DNA of 13,330 bases from Gammaproteobacteria bacterium (GTDB lineage Bacteria > Pseudomonadota > Gammaproteobacteria > Steroidobacterales > Steroidobacteraceae): positions 1 through 13,330 of the forward strand of contig PMNQ01000248.1 in assembly GCA_003162555.1 (NCBI GenBank), given 5' to 3'. The notes beneath the pieces were generated by a model, which ran no database searches, was not told where the DNA came from, and was given only the letters and a program-made list of their open reading frames with translations. Below are positions 1 through 7,232 of the stretch, in pieces (within the stretch, counting starts at the first letter, position 1; every line of letters begins with the position of its first letter). Made by a program: the position numbers and the translations under genes.

Positions 1-1241
1 TCCACCACCACGATCGCGTCATCGACCAGCAGGCCAATCGCGAGGACCATTCCGAACATGGTGAGCGTGTTGATGGAGTAGCCCAGCACCGACAGCACTC
101 CAAAGGTGCCGAGCAACACCACCGGCACCGCTACGGCCGGTATCAGCGTGGCGCGCACGTTTTGCAGGAACAGGAACATGATCAGCACCACCAGCGCGAT
201 CGCCTCGAGCAGCGTCTTGACGACTTCAAAGATCGAGATGCGCACGAACCTGGCGCTATCGAAAGCAAGGCGATAGGCGAGTCCCGGTGGAAAGTACCTC
301 GCCAACTCGGCAATTCGCGCCTTTACTGCGTCAGCGGTCTCCAAAGCATTGGCGCCCGAGGCCAGCGAGATTCCCACGGCTACTGAAGGCTGACCGTTGA
401 TACGTGTGGACACGTCGTAACTCTCGGCGCCGAGCTCGACGCGGGCCACGTCGCCGAGGTGCACGGCCGAACCATCGCTGTTGACGCGCAGCACGATGTC
501 GCGGAACTGCTGCGGCGTTGTCAGCTTGCCCTGCGCCGTGACCAGTGCGTTGAGCTGCTGGCCATCGACCACGGGCTGGCTGCCGAGCTGCCCGGTGGCG
601 ACCTGCGTGTTCTGTGCGTTGATCGCCGCGGTGATGTCGGCCGGAATGAGCTTGAACTGACTGAGCTTGTAAGGATCGAGCCAGATGCGCATGGCATAAC
701 CGGAGCCGAACATCTGTGCCGTGCCGACGCCGCTGACGCGGCTGATCGGATCGAGCAGGTTCGAGGCGATGTAGTCGCCGACGTCGGCACGCGACATCGA
801 GCCATCAGGCGAAAAGAATGCCGTTACCGTCAGAAATCCGGCGGTGGATTTGTTGACCGTGACACCCTGCGCCTGCACGGCCTGCGGCAACCGGCGCACG
901 GCCTGCTGCAGCTTGTTCTGCACCTGCACCTGCGCAACATCGGCATTGGTGCCAGCCTCGAAGGTCAGCGCAATGTTGGCGTTGCCCTGCGAGTTGCTGG
1001 TCGAGGACATGTACACCAGGTGATCGATGCCGGTCAGCGACTGCTCCATGACCTGCGTGACCGAGTCCTCCAGCGCGTGGGCCGATGCGCCCGGGTAGGA
1101 GGCGTTGATCGTCACCGTGGTCGGCGCGATGTTCGGATACTGCTCGATGGCGAGCTGGTGGATGGAGAGCGCGCCCGCCAGCATGATGATGATGGCGATG
1201 ACCCAGGCGAATATGGGCCGGTCGATGAAGAAACGCGCCAT
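1..1241 (-). CDS. acrB: AcrB/MexB-type RND multidrug efflux transporter, N-terminal part (partial at left edge)
   Basis: This is the inner-membrane, proton-driven pump of a tripartite drug efflux system (HAE1 family). I translated the reverse strand from the ATG at 1241 and it stays open for 413 codons to the window edge without a stop or frameshift. The N-terminus [17 protein letters not shown] is the canonical first transmembrane segment of AcrB/MexB. It is followed by the periplasmic porter motifs [17 protein letters not shown] and [11 protein letters not shown]. The sequence ends in TM4 with [11 protein letters not shown], whose two aspartates fall at residues 407 and 408, the same numbers as the proton-relay pair of E. 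coli AcrB. The family is about 1030-1050 residues, so some 60 percent lies off the left edge. The start is 10 bases after the membrane fusion gene stops, implying co-transcription. The family is certain; the drug profile and the exact name (acrB, mexB and others) cannot be read. Confidence 0.97.
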   Translation of the reverse strand, partial: MARFFIDRPIFAWVIAIIIMLAGALSIHQLAIEQYPNIAPTTVTINASYPGASAHALEDSVTQVMEQSLTGIDHLVYMSSTSNSQGNANIALTFEAGTNADVAQVQVQNKLQQAVRRLPQAVQAQGVTVNKSTAGFLTVTAFFSPDGSMSRADVGDYIASNLLDPISRVSGVGTAQMFGSGYAMRIWLDPYKLSQFKLIPADITAAINAQNTQVATGQLGSQPVVDGQQLNALVTAQGKLTTPQQFRDIVLRVNSDGSAVHLGDVARVELGAESYDVSTRINGQPSVAVGISLASGANALETADAVKARIAELARYFPPGLAYRLAFDSARFVRISIFEVVKTLLEAIALVVLIMFLFLQNVRATLIPAVAVPVVLLGTFGVLSVLGYSINTLTMFGMVLAIGLLVDDAIVVV

Positions 1242-1251
1242 CGTGAGCCGC

Positions 1252-2406
1252 TCAGCCTTTGGTGGGCGCGGCGGACTCGACCACGGTCGGCCTGACAGCA
1301 TCGCCTGGCCGCACCTTCTGCAGGCCCTGCACGATGATGCGTTCACCGGCATTGAGCCCGGTCAGCACGCGCCACTGGTTGTCGGCGCTGGCTTCGAGCT
1401 GCAGCCCGCGCAGTTCAACGTGATTGTCCGCGTTCACCACCAGCACACTGGCATCGCCGCGGGCATTGCGGCTGACTGCCTGCTGCGGCACCAGCAAGGC
1501 CGACTGCGCCACGCCGAGCGTCAGCAGCGCGCGTACATACATGCCCGGCAGCAGCGTACCGTGCTCATTCGGAAACACCGCGCGCAGCGTGATCGTGCCG
1601 GTGCTTTCACTTTCGGTAACGCCGGTGAATTCCAGGTGCCCCGCTTGCGGATAGGGAGTGCCATCCTCGAGCAGTAGCGACACGTCGGCGCCGTCCGTGC
1701 CGGGGTGCTCCAGCGAGCCGGCGGCAACCTGCTGACGCAGGCGCAGCACCTCGGTCGCCGGTTGCGTCACATCGACGTACATGGGTGCGTATTGCTGCAC
1801 CGTGGTCAGCGGCGCGTCCTGGTTGGCGGTCACGAGCGCGCCCTCGGTGAACGCAGACGTGGCGATGCGGCCGGAAATCGGCGCGACGATGCGTGTGTAC
1901 CCGAGATTGATGCGCGCGGTCTCGAGCGCTGCACGCGCGACCGTCTGCTGCGCCTCGGCCTGATGGAGACTGGCGGTGATGTCGTCCCGATCCTGCTGGC
2001 TGACATCGCCCGAGGCGGAGAGCTTCTGGTAACGCTCGTACTTCAGGCGCAGCGTGAGTGCGTTGGCATCGGCGCTGGCCACCTGTGCCTGGGCGCTGTC
2101 ATAGGCCGCCTGGTACGGTGCCGGATCCAGCTGGTAAAGGGCTTGTCCAGCCTCGACCAATGCGCCTTCGACGTAGAGGCGCCGCTTGATGATGCCGCTG
2201 ACCTGCGGCCTCACCTGGGCGATCCGGAAGGCCACCGTGCGGCCGGGCAACTGCGTCGTGACCGTGGACTTCTGCGGCTGCACGATCACCACGCCGACCT
2301 CGGTCGCTTGCCCTGCGCCGTTGGCCCGGCCCGAGGCACCGCAACCGCTGCACATTGCGGTGGCAACAGCCAGCACGGCCAGGCTCAGGGTGCGCATAGT
2401 CGACAT
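1252..2406 (-). CDS. acrA: AcrA/MexA-type periplasmic membrane fusion lipoprotein
   Basis: This is the periplasmic adaptor that links the RND pump encoded just downstream to an outer-membrane channel. The protein is 384 residues, normal for AcrA/MexA. Residues 5-21 form a hydrophobic signal peptide ending in C-S-G-Cys22, a somewhat unusual lipobox (Cys at -3), so it is probably a lipoprotein. Next come a half lipoyl motif (about 65-97, [16 protein letters not shown]), an alpha-helical hairpin rich in Ala and Gln (about 98-168), the second lipoyl half (about 170-205, [13 protein letters not shown]), a beta-barrel, and a membrane-proximal domain ([11 protein letters not shown] near the end). 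An in-frame ATG exists at 2478. I chose the ATG at 2406 because a GGAG lies 8 bases before it and because the signal peptide then begins at once. No outer-membrane channel gene is in view; it may follow the pump gene off the left edge. Confidence 0.95.
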   Translation of the reverse strand: MSTMRTLSLAVLAVATAMCSGCGASGRANGAGQATEVGVVIVQPQKSTVTTQLPGRTVAFRIAQVRPQVSGIIKRRLYVEGALVEAGQALYQLDPAPYQAAYDSAQAQVASADANALTLRLKYERYQKLSASGDVSQQDRDDITASLHQAEAQQTVARAALETARINLGYTRIVAPISGRIATSAFTEGALVTANQDAPLTTVQQYAPMYVDVTQPATEVLRLRQQVAAGSLEHPGTDGADVSLLLEDGTPYPQAGHLEFTGVTESESTGTITLRAVFPNEHGTLLPGMYVRALLTLGVAQSALLVPQQAVSRNARGDASVLVVNADNHVELRGLQLEASADNQWRVLTGLNAGERIIVQGLQKVRPGDAVRPTVVESAAPTKG

Positions 2407-2414
2407 CGAAGCAG

Positions 2415-2418
2415 CTCC
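2415..2418 (-). promoter_or_regulatory. Ribosome binding site GGAG that sets the start of the membrane fusion gene
   Basis: On the minus strand GGAG is followed by 8 bases and then the ATG at 2406. No comparable purine-rich site precedes the upstream in-frame ATG at 2478, and the ATG at 2397 would be 17 bases away. The site therefore favours the 384-residue product with an N-terminal signal peptide. Confidence 0.7.
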
Positions 2419-2433
2419 GCGTAGAAGAACGCA

Positions 2434-2464
2434 ATTATCAGGCTTTGGCGCGGCTTTGCGCGCC
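2434..2464 (-). promoter_or_regulatory. Candidate promoter with inverted repeat before the efflux pump genes
   Basis: The 73-base gap between the E1-rhodanese gene and the membrane fusion gene holds a minus-strand GATAAT (2434-2439), a 5/6 match to the -10 consensus. It is placed so that a transcript would have a leader of about 20 bases containing the GGAG ribosome site. I see no good -35 hexamer at 16-18 bases. Where it would lie there is instead a perfect 6-base inverted repeat, GGCGCG-gctttg-CGCGCC (2447-2464). It could be a repressor operator (pump operons are often controlled by TetR-type repressors), a hairpin ending the upstream transcript (but with no U-run), or chance in GC-rich DNA. 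Confidence 0.35.
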
Positions 2465-2479
2465 TGGCCCGCACTCAAG

Positions 2480-3619
2480 TTACGCGACTTTAATGGACGG
2501 GTCGATGGCCGCGGCCCAGGCGATCAATCCGCCCTCAAGGTCGGAGACGGAGCGAACACCGCCGCGGGCGGCAAGCTCGCAGGCCGTGCGACTGCGGCGC
2601 CCGCTGCGGCAGATGAATACGACCGCAGAATCGGTGGGCAGTTCCGGAAGCCGCTGGCCGAGTTCGCCGAGCGGGATGTTGACGGATCCGGCCAGGTGAC
2701 CCGTCGCGTATTCATGCTGCTCGCGCACGTCGACCAGCAGGGGCGTCTTGGCCGGCGCGCCGCCTGAAGACTGGAGCAGCTGCTGCAGCTCGGCAGGTTT
2801 GAAGCGCGGCCATTTCCCCGTGATTTCAGTGCGGCAGGTAGCTTCACTATCTGTGAGCGTCTTGATCGAAGGCGCCGTGCCGCACACGACGCAGTCAGTA
2901 CGCCGCTTGAAACGGAATTCGCGCCACTCCATGGCGAGTGCGTCGAAGGTCATGAGCCTGCCCACCAGCGGCGCACCAATACCGAGCAACACCTTTATTG
3001 CCTCGGTGGCCTGCAGCGCGCCGAGCATGCCGGGCAGCACGCCGAGCACGCCGGCTTCGGCGCAATTGGGCGCCACTGCGGACGAGGATTCCGGAAACAG
3101 GCAACGATAGCAGGGGCCCTGGCCCGGGATGTACGTCATCGCCTGGCCTTCGAAGCGATGGATCGCTGCGGACACCAACGGCCGCCTCAACAGCACGCAG
3201 GCGTCGTTGACCAGATAGCGCGTGTCGAGCCGGTCGCTCCCGTCGACGATGCAGTCGTAACCGCCGAGCAGCTCAAGCGCGTTTGTTGCGCGCAGTTCGA
3301 CCGCATGCGCCACGACATTTATTTCATTGTTCAGCGCCTGCAGCCGCGCCCGCGCCGTCACGGCCTTGCCGGCGCCGACGCTGGCCGTATCGAACAGCAA
3401 CTGGCGCTGCAGATTGGAAAGATCGACGCGGTCGTGATCGACGATACCCAGCGTGCCGATACCCGCGGCAGCCAGGTAAAGACTGGCGGGCGACCCCAGG
3501 CCCCCGGCGCCCACCACCAGCACCCGCGCGGCCTTGAGTTTTTCCTGGCCGGCCTCGCCGATCTCGGGCAACAGCAGGTGACGGCTGTAGCGTTCGCGTT
3601 CATTTGCGCTGAGTGCCAT
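2480..3619 (-). CDS. moeB: MoeB/ThiF-type adenylyltransferase fused to a C-terminal rhodanese domain (MoeZ-like)
   Basis: This E1-like enzyme adenylates the C-terminal glycine of a ubiquitin-like sulfur carrier. The fused rhodanese can supply the sulfur that makes the thiocarboxylate. The protein is 379 residues. The E1 domain (1 to about 250) shows the nucleotide-binding GAGGLG (37-42), SNLQRQ (68-73), DGSDRLDTRY (126-135), the candidate catalytic Cys186 in PNCAEAG, and two zinc pairs, C170-x2-C173 and C243-x2-C246. The rhodanese domain (about 270-375) has LLVDVRE and the active loop CRSGRRS with Cys337. The ATG at 3619 has an AGG 8 bases upstream. The gene begins 17 bases after the small carrier gene, its likely substrate. 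Plain MoeB is about 250 residues; the fused layout is known from bacterial MoeZ and eukaryotic MOCS3/Uba4. Whether it serves molybdopterin, thiamine or another pathway cannot be told, because no moaE, moaA, thiG or cysM homologue is in view. Confidence 0.94.
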   Translation of the reverse strand: MALSANERERYSRHLLLPEIGEAGQEKLKAARVLVVGAGGLGSPASLYLAAAGIGTLGIVDHDRVDLSNLQRQLLFDTASVGAGKAVTARARLQALNNEINVVAHAVELRATNALELLGGYDCIVDGSDRLDTRYLVNDACVLLRRPLVSAAIHRFEGQAMTYIPGQGPCYRCLFPESSSAVAPNCAEAGVLGVLPGMLGALQATEAIKVLLGIGAPLVGRLMTFDALAMEWREFRFKRRTDCVVCGTAPSIKTLTDSEATCRTEITGKWPRFKPAELQQLLQSSGGAPAKTPLLVDVREQHEYATGHLAGSVNIPLGELGQRLPELPTDSAVVFICRSGRRSRTACELAARGGVRSVSDLEGGLIAWAAAIDPSIKVA

Positions 3620-3636
3620 GTCGCGAACCTGAGGCC

Positions 3637-3900
3637 CTAGCCGCCGCTCAAAGCGCAGATCAGGTGGATTTCATCGCGCGGCGCCACCGCTTCGTCCAGC
3701 GAGAGCACTTCGCGCTGGTTGATGAAGATGCGGATGTGCGGGCGAACGCGATCCTGTTCGTCAATCATGCGGAAACGCATGCCTCGGTGATCACGGTCAA
3801 TATTGGCAAGAATCTCCGCCACGGTGGTGCCGCTGGCACTGATGCGCGCGGCGCCACCGGTGTAGTCACGCAGCGGCGAGGGGACGCGGACGGTGTTCAC
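3637..3900 (-). CDS. MoaD/ThiS-family ubiquitin-like sulfur carrier protein
   Basis: This is a small cytoplasmic beta-grasp protein of 87 residues, the usual size for MoaD and its relatives. It ends in ALSGG; the free C-terminal Gly86-Gly87 is the site that E1-like enzymes adenylate and that then carries sulfur as a thiocarboxylate. Other family marks are the N-terminal strand MNTVRVPSPL, the TVAEILANI helix start, and RIFINQREV followed by PRDEIHLICALSGG, where MoaD and ThiS have the L-x-x-G-D-E-V-x-x-x-P-P-V-A-G-G type end. The start is a GTG at 3900, supported by a GAGG 7 bases upstream and by a GTG-initiated reading that begins at the first beta strand. It lies 15 bases after the propeller gene and 17 bases before the E1-rhodanese gene, so it is very probably the substrate of that enzyme. 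The final acceptor of the sulfur, or of the protein itself, is unknown. Confidence 0.9.
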   Translation of the reverse strand: MNTVRVPSPLRDYTGGAARISASGTTVAEILANIDRDHRGMRFRMIDEQDRVRPHIRIFINQREVLSLDEAVAPRDEIHLICALSGG

Positions 3901-3907
3901 GCTCTTA

Positions 3908-3911
3908 CCTC
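3908..3911 (-). promoter_or_regulatory. Ribosome binding site GAGG supporting the GTG start of the carrier gene
   Basis: On the minus strand GAGG is followed by taagagc (7 bases) and the GTG at 3900. The site lies between the TGA of the propeller gene (ending at 3916) and the carrier start. It is the main reason to accept a GTG start here. Confidence 0.6.
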
Positions 3912-3915
3912 AAAT

Positions 3916-5028
3916 TCAGTGTGCATGCGTGACGGAGTAGATTTCCGGCAGGTGGCGTGCGATGCAGCGCCACGAATCGCCTTCGTCGCTGCTTGCCCAG
4001 ACTTCACCCTGTGTCGTGCCGAAATAGAGGCCGAGGCGGGCAGCGCTGTCGGCGCACATCGCCTGGCGCAACACCGTGAACCAGGCCTGCGCGCGCGGCA
4101 GCCCCTTGTCCTGTCGCTGCCAGCTCTTGCCGGCATTGCGGCTGACGTAGACGGCTGGCTTCCCGCCCAGCGCCGTGCGCGGCCACACGCTCGAGCCGTC
4201 CATCGGCAGGACCCACACCGTATCTGCATCGCGCGGGTGCGCGACGATGGGAAAGCCGACGTCGCCGATGTTCTTTGGCATGCGCTCGCCGATGCGAATC
4301 CAGCGGCGCGCCGGGCGATCGAGCCGGTAACTGCCGCAGTGGTTCTGCTGGTAAAGGCGGTCGGGTTGCAGCGGGTGCTGTATCAGGCAATGCGGGTCGT
4401 GGCCGAACGCGACGGTGGGATCGGGCATGAAGTCGGCCGCGACCCCTTCGTTGAGCGGCGCCCAATCGGCGCCGCGGTCCGTGGACTCGAACACACCGCC
4501 GATCGATATAGCCAGGTACAGGTGGCGCGCGTCGCGCGGGTCAACGCGGATCGAGTGCAGAAGCTCACCATCGGGCGTGCGCAGACCAGCCGCCCATTTT
4601 GGCTGCATTGGATGGTCATTGAATCCTGCGACTGGCTCCCAGTGATCGCCATGATCGGCCGAGCGGAACAGGCCCGCCGGCGCGGTGCCCGCGTACCACA
4701 CGCCTGGCTCAGAGGCGTGTCCAGGCGTGAGCCAGAACACGCGCTCGACGGCGCGCGGCTTCTCGCCCTCGCTCACTTTACGGAACGCGGGTGGCGCCAA
4801 CGCTTCGCGCCACTTGCGGCCGCGATCGTCCGAGATATACACCGTAGGCCCGAGATGGCCGGTCTTCGCGGCCATCGCCAGCCTGCGCGGTTCGCGCGGA
4901 TCCTGCACCACGTGATGGATGATGTGGCCCAGGAACTGCGGGCCGGCAATTTTCCAGCTGCGCCGCCGGGCGTCGGGGCGCAGGGCGAAGGCGCCCTTGC
5001 GGGTGCCGATCCAGAGCGTATTAGCCAT
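3916..5028 (-). CDS. BNR/Asp-box beta-propeller protein (sialidase-like fold), function unknown
   Basis: The protein is 370 residues with five clear Asp-box motifs (S-x-D-x-G-x-x-W type): SDDRGRKW (66-73), SADHGDHW (123-130), STDRGADW (182-189), SRNAGKSW (296-303) and SSDEGDSW (346-353). A worn sixth sits near 233-243. Even spacing of these hairpins indicates a six- or seven-bladed propeller as in sialidases, VPS10 and photosystem assembly factors. There is no signal peptide or membrane segment, so it should be cytoplasmic. A striking stretch is RLYQQNHCGSYR (224-235) with His230 and Cys231. I recall such proteins often being annotated as WD40/YVTN/BNR-like or exo-alpha-sialidase, but the arginine triad of true sialidases is not evident to me, so enzyme activity should not be assumed. 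The gene has no Shine-Dalgarno sequence before its ATG but has a possible promoter just upstream. It precedes the MoaD-like gene by 15 bases, which implies a shared role. Confidence 0.85.
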   Translation of the reverse strand: MANTLWIGTRKGAFALRPDARRRSWKIAGPQFLGHIIHHVVQDPREPRRLAMAAKTGHLGPTVYISDDRGRKWREALAPPAFRKVSEGEKPRAVERVFWLTPGHASEPGVWYAGTAPAGLFRSADHGDHWEPVAGFNDHPMQPKWAAGLRTPDGELLHSIRVDPRDARHLYLAISIGGVFESTDRGADWAPLNEGVAADFMPDPTVAFGHDPHCLIQHPLQPDRLYQQNHCGSYRLDRPARRWIRIGERMPKNIGDVGFPIVAHPRDADTVWVLPMDGSSVWPRTALGGKPAVYVSRNAGKSWQRQDKGLPRAQAWFTVLRQAMCADSAARLGLYFGTTQGEVWASSDEGDSWRCIARHLPEIYSVTHAH

Positions 5029-5036
5029 TGGTTTTA

Positions 5037-5065
5037 AGAATCCGCGCCGACCGTGGGGCTGTCAA
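5037..5065 (-). promoter_or_regulatory. Candidate sigma-70-type promoter for the propeller-carrier-E1 cassette
   Basis: On the minus strand a perfect TTGACA (5060-5065) is followed by exactly 17 bases and GATTCT (5037-5042), a 3/6 match to TATAAT. The -35 hexamer overlaps the TGA stop of the ABC exporter gene. Eight bases separate the -10 from the ATG at 5028, so the predicted transcript would start within one or two bases of the start codon. That fits the absence of a ribosome site before this gene. If real, it makes the three-gene cassette a separate transcription unit. Confidence 0.4.
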
Positions 5066-6855
5066 GTTACCGCCTGGAACTGCAGGGCCGCGAGCCGCGC
5101 GTACAGGCCCTCGCCCTGGATCAGTTCGGCGTGAGACCCTTGCGCGACGATGCGGCCCTGATCCATGACGACGATGCGCCGCAACCGCTGGATGGTCGCC
5201 AGGCGATGCGCAATCACTATCGTCGTGCGGGCGTGTCCGCCGCGGCCAGCCATCAAATTGGCCAGGCCCTGTTGCACGAGGCGTTCGTTTTCGCCGTCCA
5301 GTGCGCTGGTGGCTTCATCGAGCAGCAGCACCGGCGCATCGCGCAGCATGGCGCGGGCGATTGCCAGCCGCTGGCGCTGGCCGCCGGAGAGCGTGATGCC
5401 CCGTTCGCCGACGAGCGTGTCATAGCCTTGTGGAAGGCGCCGCACGAATTCGTCCGCGGCAGCCGCGACCGCCGCCGCCCGCACCTCGGCGTCATCCGCA
5501 GCGGGCCTGCCATAGCGGATGTTGTCGGCGATGCTGCCCGCAAAGATCACCGGCTCCTGCGAGACCACGGCGATCTGCGCGCGCAGCTGCGTCGGATCGA
5601 GCTGTGCGATATTTACGCCGTCCAGCAGGATGCGCCCGGCGCCCGGATCGAAGAAGCGCAGCAGCAGCTGGAACACCGTCGATTTGCCCGCCCCCGACGG
5701 GCCGACCAGCGCCACCGCTTCGCCCGGTGTCACCACCAGGCTGAAATCCGCGAGCGCGGCATGCTCGGGCCTGGTCGGATAGACGAAGCGCACCGCGCTG
5801 AATTCGAGCCGACCCTGCACTGGTTCGGGCAAGCGCGCGGGCTCAAGTGGCGCGCGCACTTGTGGCTCCGTGGCGAGAATCTCCATCAGGCGCTCGGTGG
5901 CCCCAGCGGCGCGTTGCACTTCACCCCACAGTTCACTGAGTGCGCCCACTGAACTGGCGAGGATCACCGCGTACAGCACGAACTGCCCCAGTTGTCCGGC
6001 GCTCATGCGCGCCGCCAGTACGTCGATGGCGCCGATCCACAGCACACCGACGATGCTCGCGCCGACCAGCATGAACACCGCGGCCGTCATCGCCGCGCGA
6101 AAGCGCGTGCGGCGAATGCCGCTGGCGAACGCCAGTTCGGTGGCCTCATTGAACTTTCGTCGATCCGTCGGCTCATGCGTATAGGCCTGTACAGTAGGTA
6201 TCGCATTGAGCACTTCGCTGGCCAACGCCGAAGTCTCGGCGATGCGATCCTGCGCTGCGCGCGACAGGCCGCGCACGCGGCGACCCATCAGGATGATGGA
6301 CGCGAGTACCAGTGGCACGCTGAGAAAGGCGATGGCCGTGAGCTTCGGACTGGTCACCGCCATCATCACCAGTGCGCCGAGCGCCATCACCATGCTGCGC
6401 AACGCGAACGACGCGGACGAGCCGATCACTGTCTGCACCAGCGTGGTGTCGGCAGTCATGCGCGAGAGCAGCTCGCCGGTACGCACGCGCTCGAAGAATT
6501 CGGTCGACAGCGACAGCACGTGGCTGAACACACTGTTGCGCACATCGGCGACCACGCGTTCGCCGATCCAGGTGACGAGGTAGTAGCGGCTCGCGGAGGC
6601 GAGACCCATGACGATGGTGACGGCGAGGAACCCGAGAAAGTACCTGCCGATGTGCGCGGATTCGCCGCGGGTAAAACCATGATCGATGACCTGGCGTGCT
6701 GCCACCGGCAGGAGGAGCGAAGCGCCCGCGGCGATCGACAGCGCCAATAGTGCCAGCAGTATCAGGCCGCGATGCGGCCGCACGAATGGCGCCAGCGCGG
6801 CGAGCGGCGCCAGCCGCCGCGCCGCGGGCCTAAGCTCCCCGGTATTCGCAGCCAC
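5062..6855 (-). CDS. ABC exporter half-transporter, fused membrane and ATPase domains (MsbA-like)
   Basis: This is a type IV (B-family) ABC exporter subunit that should work as a homodimer in the inner membrane. From the GTG at 6855 the product is 597 residues. The N-terminal half has about six membrane helices, starting with a hydrophobic run at about 31-53 (LILLALLALSIAAGASLLL). The ATPase half carries Walker A GPSGAGKST (385-393), Q-loop VVSQEPVIF, signature LSGGQRQR (from 490), Walker B VLLLDEATSALD (from 509) and the switch His550 in IVIAHRLAT, all intact. The start is uncertain. The frame is open further upstream to an ATG at 6966, but that would put about 37 Arg/Cys-rich, non-family residues inside queD. 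The GTG at 6855 overlaps the end of queD by 26 bases and gives the usual family length. The substrate cannot be read; lipid, lipid-linked or drug export are all possible for this subfamily. Confidence 0.94.
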   Translation of the reverse strand: MAANTGELRPAARRLAPLAALAPFVRPHRGLILLALLALSIAAGASLLLPVAARQVIDHGFTRGESAHIGRYFLGFLAVTIVMGLASASRYYLVTWIGERVVADVRNSVFSHVLSLSTEFFERVRTGELLSRMTADTTLVQTVIGSSASFALRSMVMALGALVMMAVTSPKLTAIAFLSVPLVLASIILMGRRVRGLSRAAQDRIAETSALASEVLNAIPTVQAYTHEPTDRRKFNEATELAFASGIRRTRFRAAMTAAVFMLVGASIVGVLWIGAIDVLAARMSAGQLGQFVLYAVILASSVGALSELWGEVQRAAGATERLMEILATEPQVRAPLEPARLPEPVQGRLEFSAVRFVYPTRPEHAALADFSLVVTPGEAVALVGPSGAGKSTVFQLLLRFFDPGAGRILLDGVNIAQLDPTQLRAQIAVVSQEPVIFAGSIADNIRYGRPAADDAEVRAAAVAAAADEFVRRLPQGYDTLVGERGITLSGGQRQRLAIARAMLRDAPVLLLDEATSALDGENERLVQQGLANLMAGRGGHARTTIVIAHRLATIQRLRRIVVMDQGRIVAQGSHAELIQGEGLYARLAALQFQAVT

Positions 6856-7186
6856 TGGTGCAGGTCTCGTGGATGACGATGCGCGACAGGCCCGGCAGGC
6901 GCGGCCCGAGCCGTCGCCACACCCAGATCGCGAGCATCTCGCTGGTCGGATTCTCGAGACCGGCAATGTCGTTCAGGTAACGATGATCGAGCTGCTCATG
7001 CACGTCGCGCATGGCCGCGCCGATGTCGGCGAAATCCCGCACCCAGCCGCTCGCAGCCTGCACCTCACCCTCGACGTACACGCCTATGAGAAAGGAATGC
7101 CCGTGCAGCCGCGCGCATTTATGGTCTGCGGGCACCTGCGGCAGGCGGTGCGCCGCCTCGATGCGGAACTCCTTGAAGATCTCCAT
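6830..7186 (-). CDS. queD: 6-carboxy-5,6,7,8-tetrahydropterin synthase
   Basis: QueD converts 7,8-dihydroneopterin triphosphate to 6-carboxytetrahydropterin, the second step towards preQ0 and queuosine. The 118-residue protein has the full active site: zinc ligands His13, His28 and His30 (AAHRLP and LHGH), catalytic Cys24, the Asp67-His68 pair in QLDHRYLND, ENPTSEMLA, and Glu107 in HETCTSGCEYRG, which binds the pterin ring. Length and the final YRG are typical for QueD rather than for longer eukaryotic pyruvoyl-tetrahydropterin synthases. It is the first gene of the leftward arm; the ABC exporter starts inside its last codons. No other queuosine gene (queC, queE, queF) is nearby, which is common because these genes are often scattered. 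No Shine-Dalgarno sequence precedes its ATG, but a TAGAAT lies 6 bases upstream. Confidence 0.95.
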   Translation of the reverse strand: MEIFKEFRIEAAHRLPQVPADHKCARLHGHSFLIGVYVEGEVQAASGWVRDFADIGAAMRDVHEQLDHRYLNDIAGLENPTSEMLAIWVWRRLGPRLPGLSRIVIHETCTSGCEYRGA

Positions 7187-7232
7187 TGCGCTATTCTAGG
7201 GTCTTCGGCCCGAAAATCTCCGAGGAGTTTCC
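7187..7232. promoter_or_regulatory. Divergent intergenic region between queD and the DUF1993 gene
   Basis: These 46 bases must hold the control signals of both arms unless promoters lie inside genes. On the minus strand TAGAAT (7193-7198) matches TATAAT at 5/6 and lies 6 bases before the queD ATG, the position expected for a leaderless transcript; I find no convincing -35. On the plus strand the overlapping TATTCT (7192-7197) is a weaker -10 candidate and would give a leader of about 30 bases with the GAGGAG site. A short near-palindrome TTCGG-c-CCGAA (7204-7214) sits in the middle; it could be an operator but is too short to argue for. Confidence 0.35.
7222..7227 (+). promoter_or_regulatory. 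Strong ribosome binding site GAGGAG of the DUF1993 gene
   Basis: GAGGAG is followed by tttcc (5 bases) and the ATG at 7233. It is the clearest Shine-Dalgarno sequence in the window and fixes the start of the rightward arm. Confidence 0.75.

Noticed and set aside
459..1295. Plus-strand open frame of 278 codons opposite the RND pump gene
   Set aside because: The minus strand translates without interruption as AcrB with canonical motifs. The plus-strand product is Arg/His-rich and unlike any family I know.
2447..2464. Intrinsic terminator after the E1-rhodanese gene
   Set aside because: The stem is perfect but only 6 bases and is followed by aaagcc on the transcribed strand rather than a U-run, so an operator or chance is at least as likely.
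3916..5028. Calling the Asp-box protein a sialidase
   Set aside because: Asp-boxes show only the fold. I cannot identify the arginine triad and nucleophilic Tyr of sialidases, and there is no export signal.
3613..5037. Long plus-strand open frame (474 codons) opposite the propeller and carrier genes
   Set aside because: It mirrors GC-rich minus-strand genes with clear family motifs, and its translation is Arg/Ala/His-rich with no recognisable domain. It is a codon-bias shadow.
6856..6966. Extended N-terminus of the ABC exporter from the ATG at 6966
   Set aside because: The extra residues are Arg/Cys/Ser-rich, unlike exporter N-termini, and would lie wholly inside queD.
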